The position numbers and the translations under genes are program-made. Below the pieces are notes generated by a model. It ran no database searches. It was not told the DNA's origin and saw nothing but the letters and a program-made list of their open reading frames with translations. 64,000 bases of DNA from positions 2,170,001 through 2,234,000 of the forward strand of contig NZ_JADLQN010000001.1 of assembly GCF_015477835.1 (NCBI RefSeq), given 5' to 3'. Shown here in pieces: positions 43,354 to 52,992 of this stretch. Origin of the DNA: Nocardia higoensis. GTDB taxonomy: Bacteria; Actinomycetota; Actinomycetes; Mycobacteriales; Mycobacteriaceae. Position 1 is the stretch's first letter. Every line of letters begins with the position of its first letter.

Positions 43354-43920
43354 TCAGGCAGTCACCGCCACACGGGTCGCCCGCACCAGTTCACGCACCG
43401 ACGCGCCGAGCTCGGCGACGGCCTCGGCGTCCTCACCGGGGTGCGCGGCGGCGAAGCGCTCGCCGATCTCGCCGAAGTGCGCGTGCGCGGCCTCGACGAC
43501 CACGCCACCGGCGACCCCGACGGCCTTGACCGCGTCACCGTGCGCCCAGCGCGCGGCGTTGGGGCTGATCGACGCGCTCACCACGCCGACCGGCTTGTCC
43601 CGCAGGGCGCCGGCGCCGTACGGGCGCGACGCCCAGTCGATGGCGTTCTTCAGCACGGCCGAGAGGGTGCCGTTGTATTCGGGAGTCACCAGCAGGACCG
43701 CGTCGACGTCGGCGATCGCCGCGCGCAGGCGCTCGGCCGCGGCGGGCAGCGAACCGGGCACGTCGATGTCCTCGTTGTAGAACGGGATCTCGCCGAGACC
43801 GTCGTAGATGCCGATCTGGACGCCCTCGGGCGCGGTTCGCGCGGCCGCCTCGGCGATCCGGCGCGTGATGGAGGCGCTGCGCAGGCTTCCGGCGAGCACG
43901 AGGATTCGAGTCTGGCTCAT
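43354..43920 (-). CDS. NAD(P)H-dependent FMN reductase (flavodoxin-like)
   Basis: 188 residues from the ATG at 43920 behind AGGAG. The FMN phosphate loop ILVLAGSLRSASITRRI, the VTPEYNGTLSAVLKNAIDW block and the KPVGVVSAS strand are those of NADPH-dependent FMN/quinone reductases (SsuE/ArsH/ChrR group). Divergent from a TetR gene with an inverted repeat between, so it is probably the target of that regulator and may answer to quinone or oxidative stress. Confidence 0.9.
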   Translation of the reverse strand: MSQTRILVLAGSLRSASITRRIAEAAARTAPEGVQIGIYDGLGEIPFYNEDIDVPGSLPAAAERLRAAIADVDAVLLVTPEYNGTLSAVLKNAIDWASRPYGAGALRDKPVGVVSASISPNAARWAHGDAVKAVGVAGGVVVEAAHAHFGEIGERFAAAHPGEDAEAVAELGASVRELVRATRVAVTA

Positions 43921-43967
43921 GACAACTCCTGATGTACTGATGAGGTCCGCACGGTCACCAGGTATCA

Positions 43968-43985
43968 ACCGGACCGCAGTCCGAT
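43968..43985. promoter_or_regulatory. Candidate TetR operator
   Basis: ACCGGAC-CGCA-GTCCGAT, a 7-bp inverted repeat with one mismatch, in the 93-bp gap between the divergent flavin reductase and TetR genes. Confidence 0.45.
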
Positions 43986-44013
43986 TACTTCCCGGAGAGG
44001 AACACGACCAGTA

Positions 44014-44691
44014 GTGAGCTCCGTCACATCCGGAACAACCCCCGAGCCCGCGGAACCGGGTGAGATCATCCGAACCTCGCTGACCGTCGGCCCGCCGCCG
44101 GTGGGGCCGACCGGCGAGCGCGCCGACGCCGCGCGCAATCGGCGGTTGCTGCTGGACGCCGCCCAGCACCTCGTGCGCGAACACGGCGTGGACAGCCTGA
44201 CGATGGACGAGCTGGCTCGACGCGCCGGCGTCGGGAAGGGCACCGTCTTCCGCCGATTCGGCAACCGCTCCGGTCTGCTGCGCGCCCTGCTCGACCACTC
44301 CGAGCGCAAATTCCAGCAGAGCTTCATGTTCGGACCACCGCCGCTGGGACCCGGCGCGCCACCGCTGGAACGGCTCGTCGCGTTCGGCCGTGCCCGGCTG
44401 CTGGACATCGAGGTGGAGGGCGAGTTGTATCGCGCGGCCGAGATCGGGGAGGCGAGCGGCTTCTTCCGCAGTGCGCCCTATCGTCTGCAGCACCGCCACA
44501 TGGTCGTGCTGCTGCGGGAGGCTGGCAGCCCCGGCGACCACGACCTGATCGCGGGCAGCCTGCTCGCGATGCTGGGGGCGCCCCTGGTGATGCACCAGTT
44601 GCACGTGCTCGGCCGCGGCCTCGAACAGGTCTGTGAGAACTGGGAGCGATTCGTCCGTCAGGTGGCCTGCGCCGGTCCGGCAGTAAAGTGA
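44014..44691 (+). CDS. TetR-family transcriptional regulator
   Basis: 225 residues from a GTG. After a Pro-rich N-terminal tail of ~35 residues, the helix-turn-helix [41 protein letters not shown] is clear. The ligand domain is helical and undetermined. Corresponds in neighbourhood to Rv3050c. It ends four bases before nadE, so the two may be co-transcribed. Confidence 0.92.
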   Translation: MSSVTSGTTPEPAEPGEIIRTSLTVGPPPVGPTGERADAARNRRLLLDAAQHLVREHGVDSLTMDELARRAGVGKGTVFRRFGNRSGLLRALLDHSERKFQQSFMFGPPPLGPGAPPLERLVAFGRARLLDIEVEGELYRAAEIGEASGFFRSAPYRLQHRHMVVLLREAGSPGDHDLIAGSLLAMLGAPLVMHQLHVLGRGLEQVCENWERFVRQVACAGPAVK

Positions 44692-44695
44692 CCTC

Positions 44696-45520
44696 ATGTC
44701 GAGCCTGCGCGAACAGATCATCACCGAATTGGGCGTCCTGCCGAAGATCGAACCCGCGGAAGAGGTGCGCCGCCGGGTCGATTTCCTGGCCGAGTACCTG
44801 CTCTCCACTCCCGCACAGGGTTTCGTGCTCGGTATCAGCGGCGGTCAGGACAGCACGCTGACCGGACGGCTGTGCCAGCTCGCGGCCGAACAGGTCCGCG
44901 CAGGCGGCGGTTCGGCGACGTTCGTCGCCGTGCGCCTGCCCTACGGCGTGCAGGCCGACGAACACGACGCGCAGATCGCACTGGAATTCATCCGGCCCGA
45001 CCGCACCGTGACCGTGAACGTCAAGCCCAGCGCGGACGCCGCGGGCGCGGAGGTCGCCGGAGCCCTCGACAACGACCGGTTGCGAGACTTCGTGCGCGGC
45101 AACATCAAAGCCAGGGAACGCATGGTGGTCCAGTACGGCATCGCCGGGCAGGAGAACCTGCTCGTGGTGGGCACCGATCACGCGGCCGAGGCGGTCACCG
45201 GATTCTTCACCAAGTACGGCGACGGCGGTGTCGATCTCACCCCGCTGACCGGACTCACCAAGCGTCAGGGCGCGGCGCTGCTGCAGGAACTGGGCGCCCC
45301 GTCGAGCACCTGGTCCAAGGTGCCCACCGCCGATCTCGAGGACGACCGTCCCGCGCTGCCCGACGAAGAGGCGCTGGGCCTGCGCTACAGCGACATCGAC
45401 GACTACCTCGAGGGCAAGGACGTCACCGACGAGATCGCCGGACGGGTGGAGCGGCGTTTCCTCGACACCCGCCACAAGCGCACGGTACCGGTCACTCCAC
45501 TCGACACCTGGTGGCGCTGA
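44696..45520 (+). CDS. nadE: Ammonia-dependent NAD+ synthetase (short NadE)
   Basis: Converts deamido-NAD to NAD+ using ATP and ammonia. 274 residues, the length of the E. coli/Bacillus enzyme and lacking the glutaminase domain of the mycobacterial type. P-loop [45 protein letters not shown] and the C-terminal [13 protein letters not shown] are all present. Follows the TetR gene by four bases. Confidence 0.95.
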   Translation: MSSLREQIITELGVLPKIEPAEEVRRRVDFLAEYLLSTPAQGFVLGISGGQDSTLTGRLCQLAAEQVRAGGGSATFVAVRLPYGVQADEHDAQIALEFIRPDRTVTVNVKPSADAAGAEVAGALDNDRLRDFVRGNIKARERMVVQYGIAGQENLLVVGTDHAAEAVTGFFTKYGDGGVDLTPLTGLTKRQGAALLQELGAPSSTWSKVPTADLEDDRPALPDEEALGLRYSDIDDYLEGKDVTDEIAGRVERRFLDTRHKRTVPVTPLDTWWR

Positions 45521-45620
45521 GCGATTTTCGGTCCATCCCTTCACCGGAGACGATCACCCGCCGCCGCGATCACCTACCCGGCAGGGACCAACCGCCCGGC
45601 AGTATTCAGCCCGGCAGTGA

Positions 45621-45863
45621 TCAGCCGCCGGCGAAGGGAGGCAGCACGTCGACCTGACGACCGACGGCCACCGACGTGTCGCGGGTCAGTTCGTCGCCGA
45701 TGAGGTAGGCGCACACCCCCAACATCTTGTCCAGGTCGGGGCCGTAGGTGTCGGCCAGCCGGGTACGCAGGTCGGCGAGCGTCGCGCCGGGCGGTAGTTC
45801 GAGGTGTTCGGATTCCTTGCCGACCGCATCGGCGATCGCGGCGAAATAGCGGACCTCAACCAC
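45621..45863 (-). CDS. moaD: MoaD, small subunit of molybdopterin synthase
   Basis: 80 residues of beta-grasp fold ending in Gly-Gly ([10 protein letters not shown]), the tail that carries the thiocarboxylate sulfur. Start GTG at 45863 overlaps the end of moaA by eight bases. Core: [17 protein letters not shown]. Works with MoaE, encoded at 49294 on the other strand. Confidence 0.88.
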   Translation of the reverse strand: MVEVRYFAAIADAVGKESEHLELPPGATLADLRTRLADTYGPDLDKMLGVCAYLIGDELTRDTSVAVGRQVDVLPPFAGG

Positions 45864-46914
45864 CGATGGCTCCCATCGTGCGCTCCGGGGGGACGAAATT
45901 GTCGGCGTCGATGCCGTGGCCCGCCCACTTGTTCCACATGGCGCCGCGCCAGATCTCGGCGATCTCGGCATCGTCCGCACCGGTCCGAATCGCTCGGCGC
46001 ACGTCGAATTCCTGATCACTGAACAAGCACGAGCGCAGCATGCCGTCGGCGGTGAGCCGGGTGCGATCACAGGTGTCGCAGAACTTGCGAGTGACCGTGG
46101 CGATGATGCCGACCGTCGCGGGACCGCCGTCCACGAGCCACTTCTCGGCAGGAGCGGAAGGATCGAGACGGCCGACCTCGTCGAGGGTGAACCTGGCGCC
46201 GAGCACCTCGAGCAGTTCGGCGGCGGTGACCATGTTCGCCCGCGCCCATTCGTGATCGGCGTCCAGCGGCATCTCTTCGATGAACCGCAGTTCGCATTTC
46301 TCGTCCAGGCACCACCGCAGCAGATCCGGCGCTCCGGCGAGGGTCGGGCGCATCAGGACCGCGTTGATCTTCACCGGGGCGAGACCGGCTTCCCGTGCGG
46401 CCCGGATGCCGGCGAACACCGAATCCAGCCGGTCGCGGCGGGTCAGGCGGGTGAAACCGAGCCGGTCGACAGTGTCGAGGGAGACGTTCACCCGGTGCAG
46501 CCCGGCCTCGGCCAGTCCGCGCGCGCGATGGGCCAGCCCGACGCCGTTGGTGGTCATGGCCAGCGGCGTATGCGGCACCCGTTCGTGACAGCCGGCGATG
46601 ATCCGCTCCAGATCGCGGCGCATGAGCGGCTCACCGCCGGTGAACCTGACCTCGCGCACACCGAGTTCCTCGACGGCGAGCGCGACCAGCCGGACGATCT
46701 CGTCGGCGGTCAGCAGCTCGTCGGCGGGAATGGGCGGCAATCCCTCGGCGGGCATGCAGTAGGTACATCGCAACGAACACTTCTCGGTGATGGATACCCG
46801 CAGGTCACGCGCGATCCGGCCGAAGCGGTCGATCAGTGCCGGAGTGTCGGGCCGTCCGTCGAGCGCGGGCCGCCGTGACCGCACCGCGGGCATGCCCATC
46901 TCGACCAACGTCAT
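45856..46914 (-). CDS. moaA: GTP 3',8-cyclase MoaA
   Basis: Radical-SAM enzyme for the first step of molybdenum cofactor synthesis. 352 residues from the ATG at 46914 (SD GGAG). N-terminal cluster [18 protein letters not shown]-terminal cluster [11 protein letters not shown] with the later cysteine in LRSCLF, and the functional C-terminal Gly-Gly. Divergent from moeA over a 121-base gap. Confidence 0.97.
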   Translation of the reverse strand: MTLVEMGMPAVRSRRPALDGRPDTPALIDRFGRIARDLRVSITEKCSLRCTYCMPAEGLPPIPADELLTADEIVRLVALAVEELGVREVRFTGGEPLMRRDLERIIAGCHERVPHTPLAMTTNGVGLAHRARGLAEAGLHRVNVSLDTVDRLGFTRLTRRDRLDSVFAGIRAAREAGLAPVKINAVLMRPTLAGAPDLLRWCLDEKCELRFIEEMPLDADHEWARANMVTAAELLEVLGARFTLDEVGRLDPSAPAEKWLVDGGPATVGIIATVTRKFCDTCDRTRLTADGMLRSCLFSDQEFDVRRAIRTGADDAEIAEIWRGAMWNKWAGHGIDADNFVPPERTMGAIGG

Positions 46915-47035
46915 CACTCCATTATGACCGCAGGGCCCTTCTTCCGTGGCAGTGACAGGCGACCCGGTCCCACCTGCCGTTCTCACGAACCGGCACGTCG
47001 GACGGTGAGATCACCTGGCGCGCTACGCTGACGCC

Positions 47036-48241
47036 ATGAGCGCACGGGCAACGGGTGTGGCCGCCGTCGGCGTCGAGGAACACCGCGACCGCGTCGAGCA
47101 GGTTCTGCGGCCACTCGCCATGCGGTCCTCGGAGGTCGTGCCGGTGCCCTCGGCCTCGGGCCGCCTGCTCGCCGAGGACGTGTACTCCCCGGTCGACCTG
47201 CCGGTGTTCCGCAACTCCTCGATGGACGGCTATGCCGTGCGCGCCGCGACCGTGCGGCACACCCCCACCTGTCTGCCGTTGGCGGGCGTGGTCGCGGCGG
47301 GCGAGGCGGGCTCGGCGCCGCTGCCCGCGGGCGGGGCGTGGAAGGTGATGACCGGTGCGCCGATCCCACCCGGCGCGGACTGCGTGATCCCGGTGGAGGA
47401 CACCAGGATCGAGGACGGCCATGTGGTGATCGAACGTGGCCGCGCGGTCGGCGATTTCATCCGTGAACCGGGCACCGATGTGCGCGCGGGCGATCTGCTG
47501 GCGTCCGCGGGCACGGGGCTGACACCTCGCCACATCGCCGCGCTGGCGGCGGTCGGGGTGGCGCGGGTCGAGGTGTTCGTCCCCGTGCGCGCGACGGTGA
47601 TCACCACCGGCGACGAACTCGTCCCGGCGGGCACGCCGTTGCGGCCGGGCCAGATCTACAACTCCAACGGCATCGCGCTGGCCGCCGCGCTCGCCGCCGA
47701 CCGGGTGGAGGTGGTGGCGGTGGAGCACAGCACCGACGATCCGGCCGTGTTCGCCCGGCTGATCGCCGCCGCCACGCGCTCGGCGGATGTGGTGTTCACC
47801 TCGGGCGGTGTCTCGAAGGGCGATTTCGAGGTCGTCAAGGAGGTGCTGTCCGCCCGCGGCGGGCAGTTCGGATCGGTGGCCATGCAGCCGGGCGGACCGC
47901 AGGGCTTGTCGGTGATCGACGGGGTGCCCGTGCTCAGTTTCCCCGGCAACCCGGTGAGCACGCTGGTGTCCTACGAGGTGTTCGCCCGGCCGATGCTGCG
48001 CCGACTGGCCGGATTGCCCGCCGTACGCGCGTTCGAGACGGCGCTGGTCGAGCCGGTGCGCTCGCCCGCGGGCCGACGCCAGTTCCTGCGCGGCCGGATG
48101 ACCGAGGCGGGCGTGGTGACGGTGTCCGGTCCGGGCTCGCATCTGATCGTCGGCATGGCCCAGGCCGAGGTGCTTATCGATATCGCCGCCGAGGTCACCG
48201 AGGTGCCCGCGGGAGCGCCGGTGCGGGTCCGGGAATTGTGA
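47036..48241 (+). CDS. moeA: Molybdopterin molybdenumtransferase MoeA
   Basis: Inserts molybdate into adenylylated molybdopterin. 401 residues. Family blocks in order: FRNSSMDGYAVRA, MTGAPIPPGADCVIPVED, TTGDELVPAG with QIYNSNG, FTSGGVSKGDFE, MQPGGPQG and SFPGNPVSTLVS. First of three genes reading right (moeA, moaC-mog fusion, moaE). Confidence 0.96.
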   Translation: MSARATGVAAVGVEEHRDRVEQVLRPLAMRSSEVVPVPSASGRLLAEDVYSPVDLPVFRNSSMDGYAVRAATVRHTPTCLPLAGVVAAGEAGSAPLPAGGAWKVMTGAPIPPGADCVIPVEDTRIEDGHVVIERGRAVGDFIREPGTDVRAGDLLASAGTGLTPRHIAALAAVGVARVEVFVPVRATVITTGDELVPAGTPLRPGQIYNSNGIALAAALAADRVEVVAVEHSTDDPAVFARLIAAATRSADVVFTSGGVSKGDFEVVKEVLSARGGQFGSVAMQPGGPQGLSVIDGVPVLSFPGNPVSTLVSYEVFARPMLRRLAGLPAVRAFETALVEPVRSPAGRRQFLRGRMTEAGVVTVSGPGSHLIVGMAQAEVLIDIAAEVTEVPAGAPVRVREL

Positions 48242-48293
48242 GCTGATCGGAACGGATTCGGGGCGGGTGCCCGGTTGTGCCAGTCTTGACGGT

Positions 48294-49301
48294 ATGAGCG
48301 AGTTGTCCCATGTCGACGCCGAGGGGCGCGCCCGCATGGTGGATGTCAGCGCCAAGGCCGACACCGTGCGGATCGCGGTGGCCGCCGGCGCGTTGCGCAC
48401 CACGCCGGACGTGGTGGCGCTGGTGCGCGCCGACGATCTGCCGAAGGCCGACGTGCTGTCCACCGCGCGGCTGGCCGGTATCGGCGGTGCGAAGAAGACC
48501 TCCGAGCTGATCCCGCTGTGCCATCAGCTGGCGCTGTCCTCGGTCAAGGTCGAGTTCGGCTTCACCGACGAGGCCATCACCATCGAGGCCACCGCCAAGA
48601 CCACCGGTCCCACCGGTGTCGAGATGGAGGCGTTGACGGCGGTCGCGGTGGCTGGGCTCACCTTGCACGACATGGTGAAGGCGGTCGATCCCGCCGCGGT
48701 CCTGACCGACGTGCGACTGGTGTCCAAACAGGGCGGCAAGCGCGGGCACTGGACCCGCGACAGCGCACGAAACGTTGCGGCGCAGGGTGATTCGACGGCC
48801 GACGACGGGGGTGAGGAGGCAGGCTCGGCCCGCTCGGCGGTCGTCCTGGTGGCCTCCACCGGCGCGGCGGCGGGCACCCGCACCGATACCACGGGCCCGG
48901 TGCTGGCGACATGGCTCGACGGGTTGGGTTTCGCGGTGCGCGGGCCGTTGGTGCACGCCGACGCCGATATCGCGACCGGGCTGGCCGAGGCGCTGCGCAC
49001 GGCCCCGAACCTGATCGTCACCACCGGCGGCACCGGCGCCTCGCCTACCGATGCGACGCCCGAGGCCACCCTGGCGGTGCTGGATCGCGAACTGCCCGGC
49101 GTGGCCGAGGCGATCCGCAACAAGGGTGCGGCGGCGTTCCCGCTGGCCTCGCTCAGCCGCGGGGTCGCCGGACTGGCCGGCCGCACCGTGATCGTGAATC
49201 TGCCGGGCTCGCCGGGCGGGGTGAAAGACGGGATGGCAGTGCTCGAGCCGCTGCTGGATCATCTGTTGGCGCAAGTATCCGGAGGCGGTACCCATGAGTG
49301 A
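48294..49301 (+). CDS. MoaC-MogA/MoaB fusion
   Basis: 335 residues from the ATG at 48294. Residues ~1-155 are MoaC (VDVSAKADTVRIA; KKTSELIPLCHQLALSSV; GVEMEALTAVAVAGLTLHDMVKAVDP), which makes cyclic pyranopterin monophosphate. After a short acidic linker, residues ~175-330 are a MogA/MoaB-like domain (VTTGGTGASPTDATPEAT; LPGSPGGVKDGM), which adenylylates molybdopterin. It joins an early and a late step of the pathway in one chain. Overlaps moaE by eight bases. Confidence 0.93.
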   Translation: MSELSHVDAEGRARMVDVSAKADTVRIAVAAGALRTTPDVVALVRADDLPKADVLSTARLAGIGGAKKTSELIPLCHQLALSSVKVEFGFTDEAITIEATAKTTGPTGVEMEALTAVAVAGLTLHDMVKAVDPAAVLTDVRLVSKQGGKRGHWTRDSARNVAAQGDSTADDGGEEAGSARSAVVLVASTGAAAGTRTDTTGPVLATWLDGLGFAVRGPLVHADADIATGLAEALRTAPNLIVTTGGTGASPTDATPEATLAVLDRELPGVAEAIRNKGAAAFPLASLSRGVAGLAGRTVIVNLPGSPGGVKDGMAVLEPLLDHLLAQVSGGGTHE

Positions 49302-49788
49302 GAGTCCCATGACCACCAGCAAGAGCGTGGCGGGGAACGGGACCGAGGCGCCGCCCGGCGGTGCGACCACCGGCGTGCGGCTGGTGCGGATCAACGAGCA
49401 GCCACTGAATCCGGCCGCGGCCGAGGCCGCGGTCACCGGGCCCGAACACGGCGCCGTGGTGGTCTTCACCGGCAAGGTCCGCGATCACGACGGCGGTCAG
49501 GCGGTGTCGGCGCTGGAGTATTCCGCCCATCCGCGGGCCGCGCATTTCCTGCGCGTGTGTTGCGAGGCCATCGCCACGAGCACCGGACTGCCCGTCGCCG
49601 CCGAGCATCGCGTGGGCGATCTCGGTATCGGCGATCTGGCGATCGTGGTGGCGGTGGCCGCGCCACATCGGGCCGAGGCGTTCGCCGCCTGCGCGGAGCT
49701 GGTCGACCGGATCAAGCACGAGGTGCCGATCTGGAAGCGGCAGCAGTTCGCCGACGGGTTGTCGGAGTGGGTCAACGCCTGTCACTGA
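49294..49788 (+). CDS. moaE: MoaE, large subunit of molybdopterin synthase
   Basis: 164 residues. Conserved blocks GAVVVFTGKVRDHDGGQAV, LEYSAHP, AEHRVGDLGIGD and the substrate lysine region IKHEVPIWKRQQF. The first ~30 residues are a non-conserved tail. Pairs with MoaD. Confidence 0.95.
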   Translation: MSESPMTTSKSVAGNGTEAPPGGATTGVRLVRINEQPLNPAAAEAAVTGPEHGAVVVFTGKVRDHDGGQAVSALEYSAHPRAAHFLRVCCEAIATSTGLPVAAEHRVGDLGIGDLAIVVAVAAPHRAEAFAACAELVDRIKHEVPIWKRQQFADGLSEWVNACH

Positions 49789-49852
49789 GGGCGCGGTGCC
49801 GAGGGGCAGCGGTGCACGCGCACCCGCTCTCCGAGAGCGTCGGCGGGTCGGC

Positions 49853-50944
49853 TCAGTGCGGGGTGTACTGCCAGACGCCCAGCAGTTCCTGGGCGTCGAG
49901 CGGGTCGGGGCCGGTGTGCACCGTCTCGCGCAATCGGTCGAGCGCGTCCTCGGCGGGTAGGCCCGCGCCGATCAGCACCAAGGAGCTGACCTGGTCTTCG
50001 CCGCGTCGCCACCCGCGGGGCTCGAAGACGATGTGCCTGCCCACGACGTGCAGGCCGAACACGCGGTGTTGCCCGTCCACGGCGAATTCGGCGATGCCCT
50101 TGGCACGGAACAGTCCCGGCGGTGGGCTTTCCAGAAAGCTCACCAGCCGCCGCGGGTCGAGTGCCTGCGCACTGGTGAAACTGACGCTGGTGTAGTCGTC
50201 GTGCAGGTGGCGGTGGGTGCCCGCGTCGTGGTCGCAGCCGTCCGCGCACCGGTGGTCGTCGTGTTCGGGATCGCCGAGCCGGTCGTACTCGCGCCACAGC
50301 TCGTCGAAGCTGAGTTGTTCGGCGACCGGGGTGCGCTCCCGTGCCGGCTCGTCGAAGAGCAGACCGGGGTCGATGCGGCCGAAGCTGGTCACATACACCG
50401 GTACCGGCGCGGTCAGCGCCGCGATCTCGGCACGCAATCGCTCGAGGTCGCCCGGGCCGACACGGTCCGCTTTGTTCAGCACCACCAGGTCGGCCAGCCG
50501 CAGATGCGTCACCAGCTCCGGATGTCGCTCGCGGCCGGCCGGGAACTCGGCGGCGTCCACGACCTCGATCAGTCCGCCGTAGGAGATCCGGGGATTCTCG
50601 CTGCCGATCACCATCCGGATCAGATTGCGCGGCTCGGCCAGTCCGCTGGCCTCCACGACGATCACATCGATGCCCGCCTGCGGCTGGGTCAACCGCTCGA
50701 ACATCTCGTCGAGCTCGCCCACATCCACCGCGCAGCACACGCATCCGTTGCCGATCGAGACCATCGCGTCGACCTGCCCGGCCACCAGCATGGCGTCGAT
50801 GTTCACGGCTCCGAAGTCGTTGACCACCACGCCGATGCGCGTGCCGCCGCTGTCGTGCAGCATCCGGTTGAGCAGCGTCGTCTTTCCCGATCCGAGAAAA
50901 CCGGCCACGATCAGCACAGGAATTCGCTCGCTCACCCGGACCAC
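49853..50944 (-). CDS. CobW/COG0523-family metallochaperone GTPase
   Basis: 363 residues. P-loop GFLGSGKTTLLN, metal motif GNGCVCC (C-x-C-C), G3 IVVEASGLAEP, NKAD GTPase motif, and a CobW C-terminal domain (ALDPRRLVSFLES). A His/Cys/Asp-rich loop (DDHRCADGCDHDAGTHRHLHDD) between the domains could bind zinc or nickel. Delivers a metal to a client protein; which metal is not clear. No Zur-box was recognised. Start GTG at 50944 or 50935. Confidence 0.88.
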   Translation of the reverse strand: MVRVSERIPVLIVAGFLGSGKTTLLNRMLHDSGGTRIGVVVNDFGAVNIDAMLVAGQVDAMVSIGNGCVCCAVDVGELDEMFERLTQPQAGIDVIVVEASGLAEPRNLIRMVIGSENPRISYGGLIEVVDAAEFPAGRERHPELVTHLRLADLVVLNKADRVGPGDLERLRAEIAALTAPVPVYVTSFGRIDPGLLFDEPARERTPVAEQLSFDELWREYDRLGDPEHDDHRCADGCDHDAGTHRHLHDDYTSVSFTSAQALDPRRLVSFLESPPPGLFRAKGIAEFAVDGQHRVFGLHVVGRHIVFEPRGWRRGEDQVSSLVLIGAGLPAEDALDRLRETVHTGPDPLDAQELLGVWQYTPH

Positions 50945-51046
50945 TGTAGGCGGCCGACACCGGCTCTCCTCGGCTCGGTCGCAGGCGTGCGGGACGGCGA
51001 CGGGAAGCCGGATAGCGCGGGCCGGCGTCCGGTTGGGCGGTCTCGG

Positions 51047-52201
51047 TCAGGCGGGGGCGAACAACGTGGCCGCCAGGGTGTAAGCCAGATTGATCAGCTC
51101 GGCGGTTATCGCGTCCTCGCCCTTGCCGAGTGCGCCGAGGAGCGGCAGGAGCAGTTGGGCCGCGCGTTCGGCAAGAACGGCTTCGGTGGTATCCGGCTCG
51201 GCCGGGGTTCGCGGTGCGGTATCGACGTCTGTCGGGGTGACGGCTTCGAGGCTCGAGGCGCCCGGAGTGGAGGTCCGCGGGGCGGTACCCGGAGTGGAGG
51301 TGCTGGGCGCAGCACCCGGGGTCGAGGTCCGCGGGGCGGTACCTGGAGTGGAGGTCTTCGGGGCGGGGGTCTTCGGATCGGGAGTGGTGGAGTCCGATTC
51401 GGTCCCGGCGAGGAGGTCCTCCGAACCGGCGACGGGCGTATCGAGCAGGTAGCCCACGATGCCCGTGGTGAGAGCGATGGCGTGTTCGAGCTGTCCGCCC
51501 GCGGATTCGAGGACGGCGGCGTCCTCGGCGTTGGCGCCGTTGCCCATCTCCAGGAACACCAGGGGAACCGTCGTCAACGCCGGGCCCGCGACATCGGACC
51601 GGGTCTGCAGACCTTCGCTCACGCCCGCGTAGGTGGCGGGCGAGAAACCGGCCTGGACGTAGGCGTCGCGGACCGACTGCGAGACGGCCCGGCCCGCGCC
51701 GGACTGGGCGCGATCGGCGTCAGCGTCGGGGATCGGCAGCTGCGGCACGATCAGGTGGAAGCCGCGCTCGGCGGCCGGGCCGCTGTCGGCGTGGATGCTG
51801 ACCGCCACGGTCGCGCCCGATTCGTTGGCCGCCCGGGCCCGCTCGTCGATGCAACCGCCCCAGCCGCTGTCGTCCTGGCGACTGAGCACCACCTGCGCGC
51901 CGAGGCTCTCCAGCGAGGCCTTCACCAGCTGGGCGACATTCCAGGTGATGGTGTGCTCGGCGACGCCGTTGACCGTGGTCATGCCCGTGGTCTGGCACTC
52001 CTTGGTGCCGCCGCGGCCGTCGTCGACCGGCCGGGACAGGTTCTCCGAATGGTTCGGGCCCTGGTGCCCGGGATCGAGGAAGATCGTGTGGCCGGAAAGC
52101 TTGGTGGCCGACTCGGAGTCGGCCGGGACGGCGGCGGCCACGGCGGGCACGAGTCCGGTGAACACGAGGGCGAGCGCGGCGGCGATGATGGTCGGCTTCA
52201 T
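51047..52201 (-). CDS. Secreted N-acetylmuramoyl-L-alanine amidase (Ami_3, Rv3717-like)
   Basis: Cuts the stem peptide from peptidoglycan muramic acid. 384 residues with a signal peptide (MKPTIIAAALALVFTGLVPAVAAA). Zinc ligands: His in FLDPGHQG, Glu in TKECQTTG, His in VSIHADSG; catalytic Glu in VFLEMGNGAN. After the domain (~residue 240) a Pro/Thr/Ser-rich linker with four 9-residue repeats leads to a hydrophobic C-terminal segment (LLLPLLGALG). The linker probably spans the wall or is glycosylated. Confidence 0.93.
   Translation of the reverse strand: MKPTIIAAALALVFTGLVPAVAAAVPADSESATKLSGHTIFLDPGHQGPNHSENLSRPVDDGRGGTKECQTTGMTTVNGVAEHTITWNVAQLVKASLESLGAQVVLSRQDDSGWGGCIDERARAANESGATVAVSIHADSGPAAERGFHLIVPQLPIPDADADRAQSGAGRAVSQSVRDAYVQAGFSPATYAGVSEGLQTRSDVAGPALTTVPLVFLEMGNGANAEDAAVLESAGGQLEHAIALTTGIVGYLLDTPVAGSEDLLAGTESDSTTPDPKTPAPKTSTPGTAPRTSTPGAAPSTSTPGTAPRTSTPGASSLEAVTPTDVDTAPRTPAEPDTTEAVLAERAAQLLLPLLGALGKGEDAITAELINLAYTLAATLFAPA
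51256..51363 (-). repeat. 27-bp tandem repeat in the amidase linker
   Basis: Four copies encoding x-TSTPG-(T/A)-AP, varying at the first and seventh residue. The copy number may differ between strains. Confidence 0.8.
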
Positions 52202-52442
52202 GTATCGGTCGGCGCTCGGTAACCGCAGCGCCCCTCCCTTCCCATTGGCAACACCAAACCCAACAACTCACTCTGGCAACAACTGCACCATTCGGGCAAG
52301 CCCTAGTTACCGAACCGCAACCCATTACCCCTTGCCGGGGGCGGGTCATACGTGCAGCTCCACACATGTGACCTGAATCTCGCCATTTCCCCGAATACGC
52401 AGTTTGTTTCTGGTAGATCTCACCTCGGGTCCAGGGGAACTC

Positions 52443-52464
52443 CGGCCGTCGACGAGGACGGCCG
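52443..52464 (+). promoter_or_regulatory. Leader hairpin before the small secreted protein
   Basis: CGGCCGTC-GACGAG-GACGGCCG, a perfect 8-bp stem 21 bases before the ATG. It could stabilise the mRNA or pair near the ribosome site. Confidence 0.4.
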
Positions 52465-52485
52465 ACGACGTCGAGGAGAGCGCAC

Positions 52486-52854
52486 ATGCGCGCGAGCACA
52501 GTGATGATCGCCGGGGCACTGGCGGGCACAGCCACACTGCTCGGTGCGGGCATCGCCGCCGCCGAGCCCGCCACCGTCATCGCCGAGGACGGGCTCTACA
52601 CGGTAGGGGTCGACATCGCTCCCGGCACCTGGGAGGCGCCGGGCACCTCCGATCCCGACCGTCCCTGCGACTGGCGCAGGCTCTGGAAGGTCGTGGGCGA
52701 CACCAGCGACCTGACCTACATCATCGCCAACAACTACACCCGCAAGCCGCCCGGCCGTGTGGTCATCGAGGCCACCGACGTGGCATTCCGCACCGAGAAC
52801 TGCGGGGTCTGGCGCATGGTGCCCGCCGCCGCGCCGACCGGCTCGGCAGGCTGA
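52486..52854 (+). CDS. Small secreted protein of unknown function
   Basis: 122 residues with a clear signal peptide (MIAGALAGTATLLGAGIAAA, cut near AAA-EPA). The mature part is ~95 residues with two cysteines (DRPCDWRR and TENCGVWR) likely to form a disulfide. It resembles other actinobacterial exported proteins with the YTVGVDIAPGTW motif, of unknown function. Good ribosome site GAGGAGAG. Divergent from the amidase gene across 284 bases that hold both promoters. Confidence 0.75.
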   Translation: MRASTVMIAGALAGTATLLGAGIAAAEPATVIAEDGLYTVGVDIAPGTWEAPGTSDPDRPCDWRRLWKVVGDTSDLTYIIANNYTRKPPGRVVIEATDVAFRTENCGVWRMVPAAAPTGSAG

Positions 52855-52992
52855 GGCCACCGCCGCCCACCGGAGCGGGCGCGGGGCACGAGCCTGCGGC
52901 GAAGCCATGAACAGGTGCGCCGCCGCGCCCGGGAGGGTACCGCCGGGCGGGGTGGGGGCTCGGGCGTCGGGCGGGGCTGGTTAGGGTCGGCC

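Noticed and set aside
51256..51363. Short tandem repeats as a possible CRISPR-like array
   Set aside because: Repeats are in frame, encode a Thr/Pro linker and have no spacers.
52202..52485. A CRP-like site (near TGTGA at 52367) in the amidase upstream region
   Set aside because: Only one half-site is present; the other half does not match.
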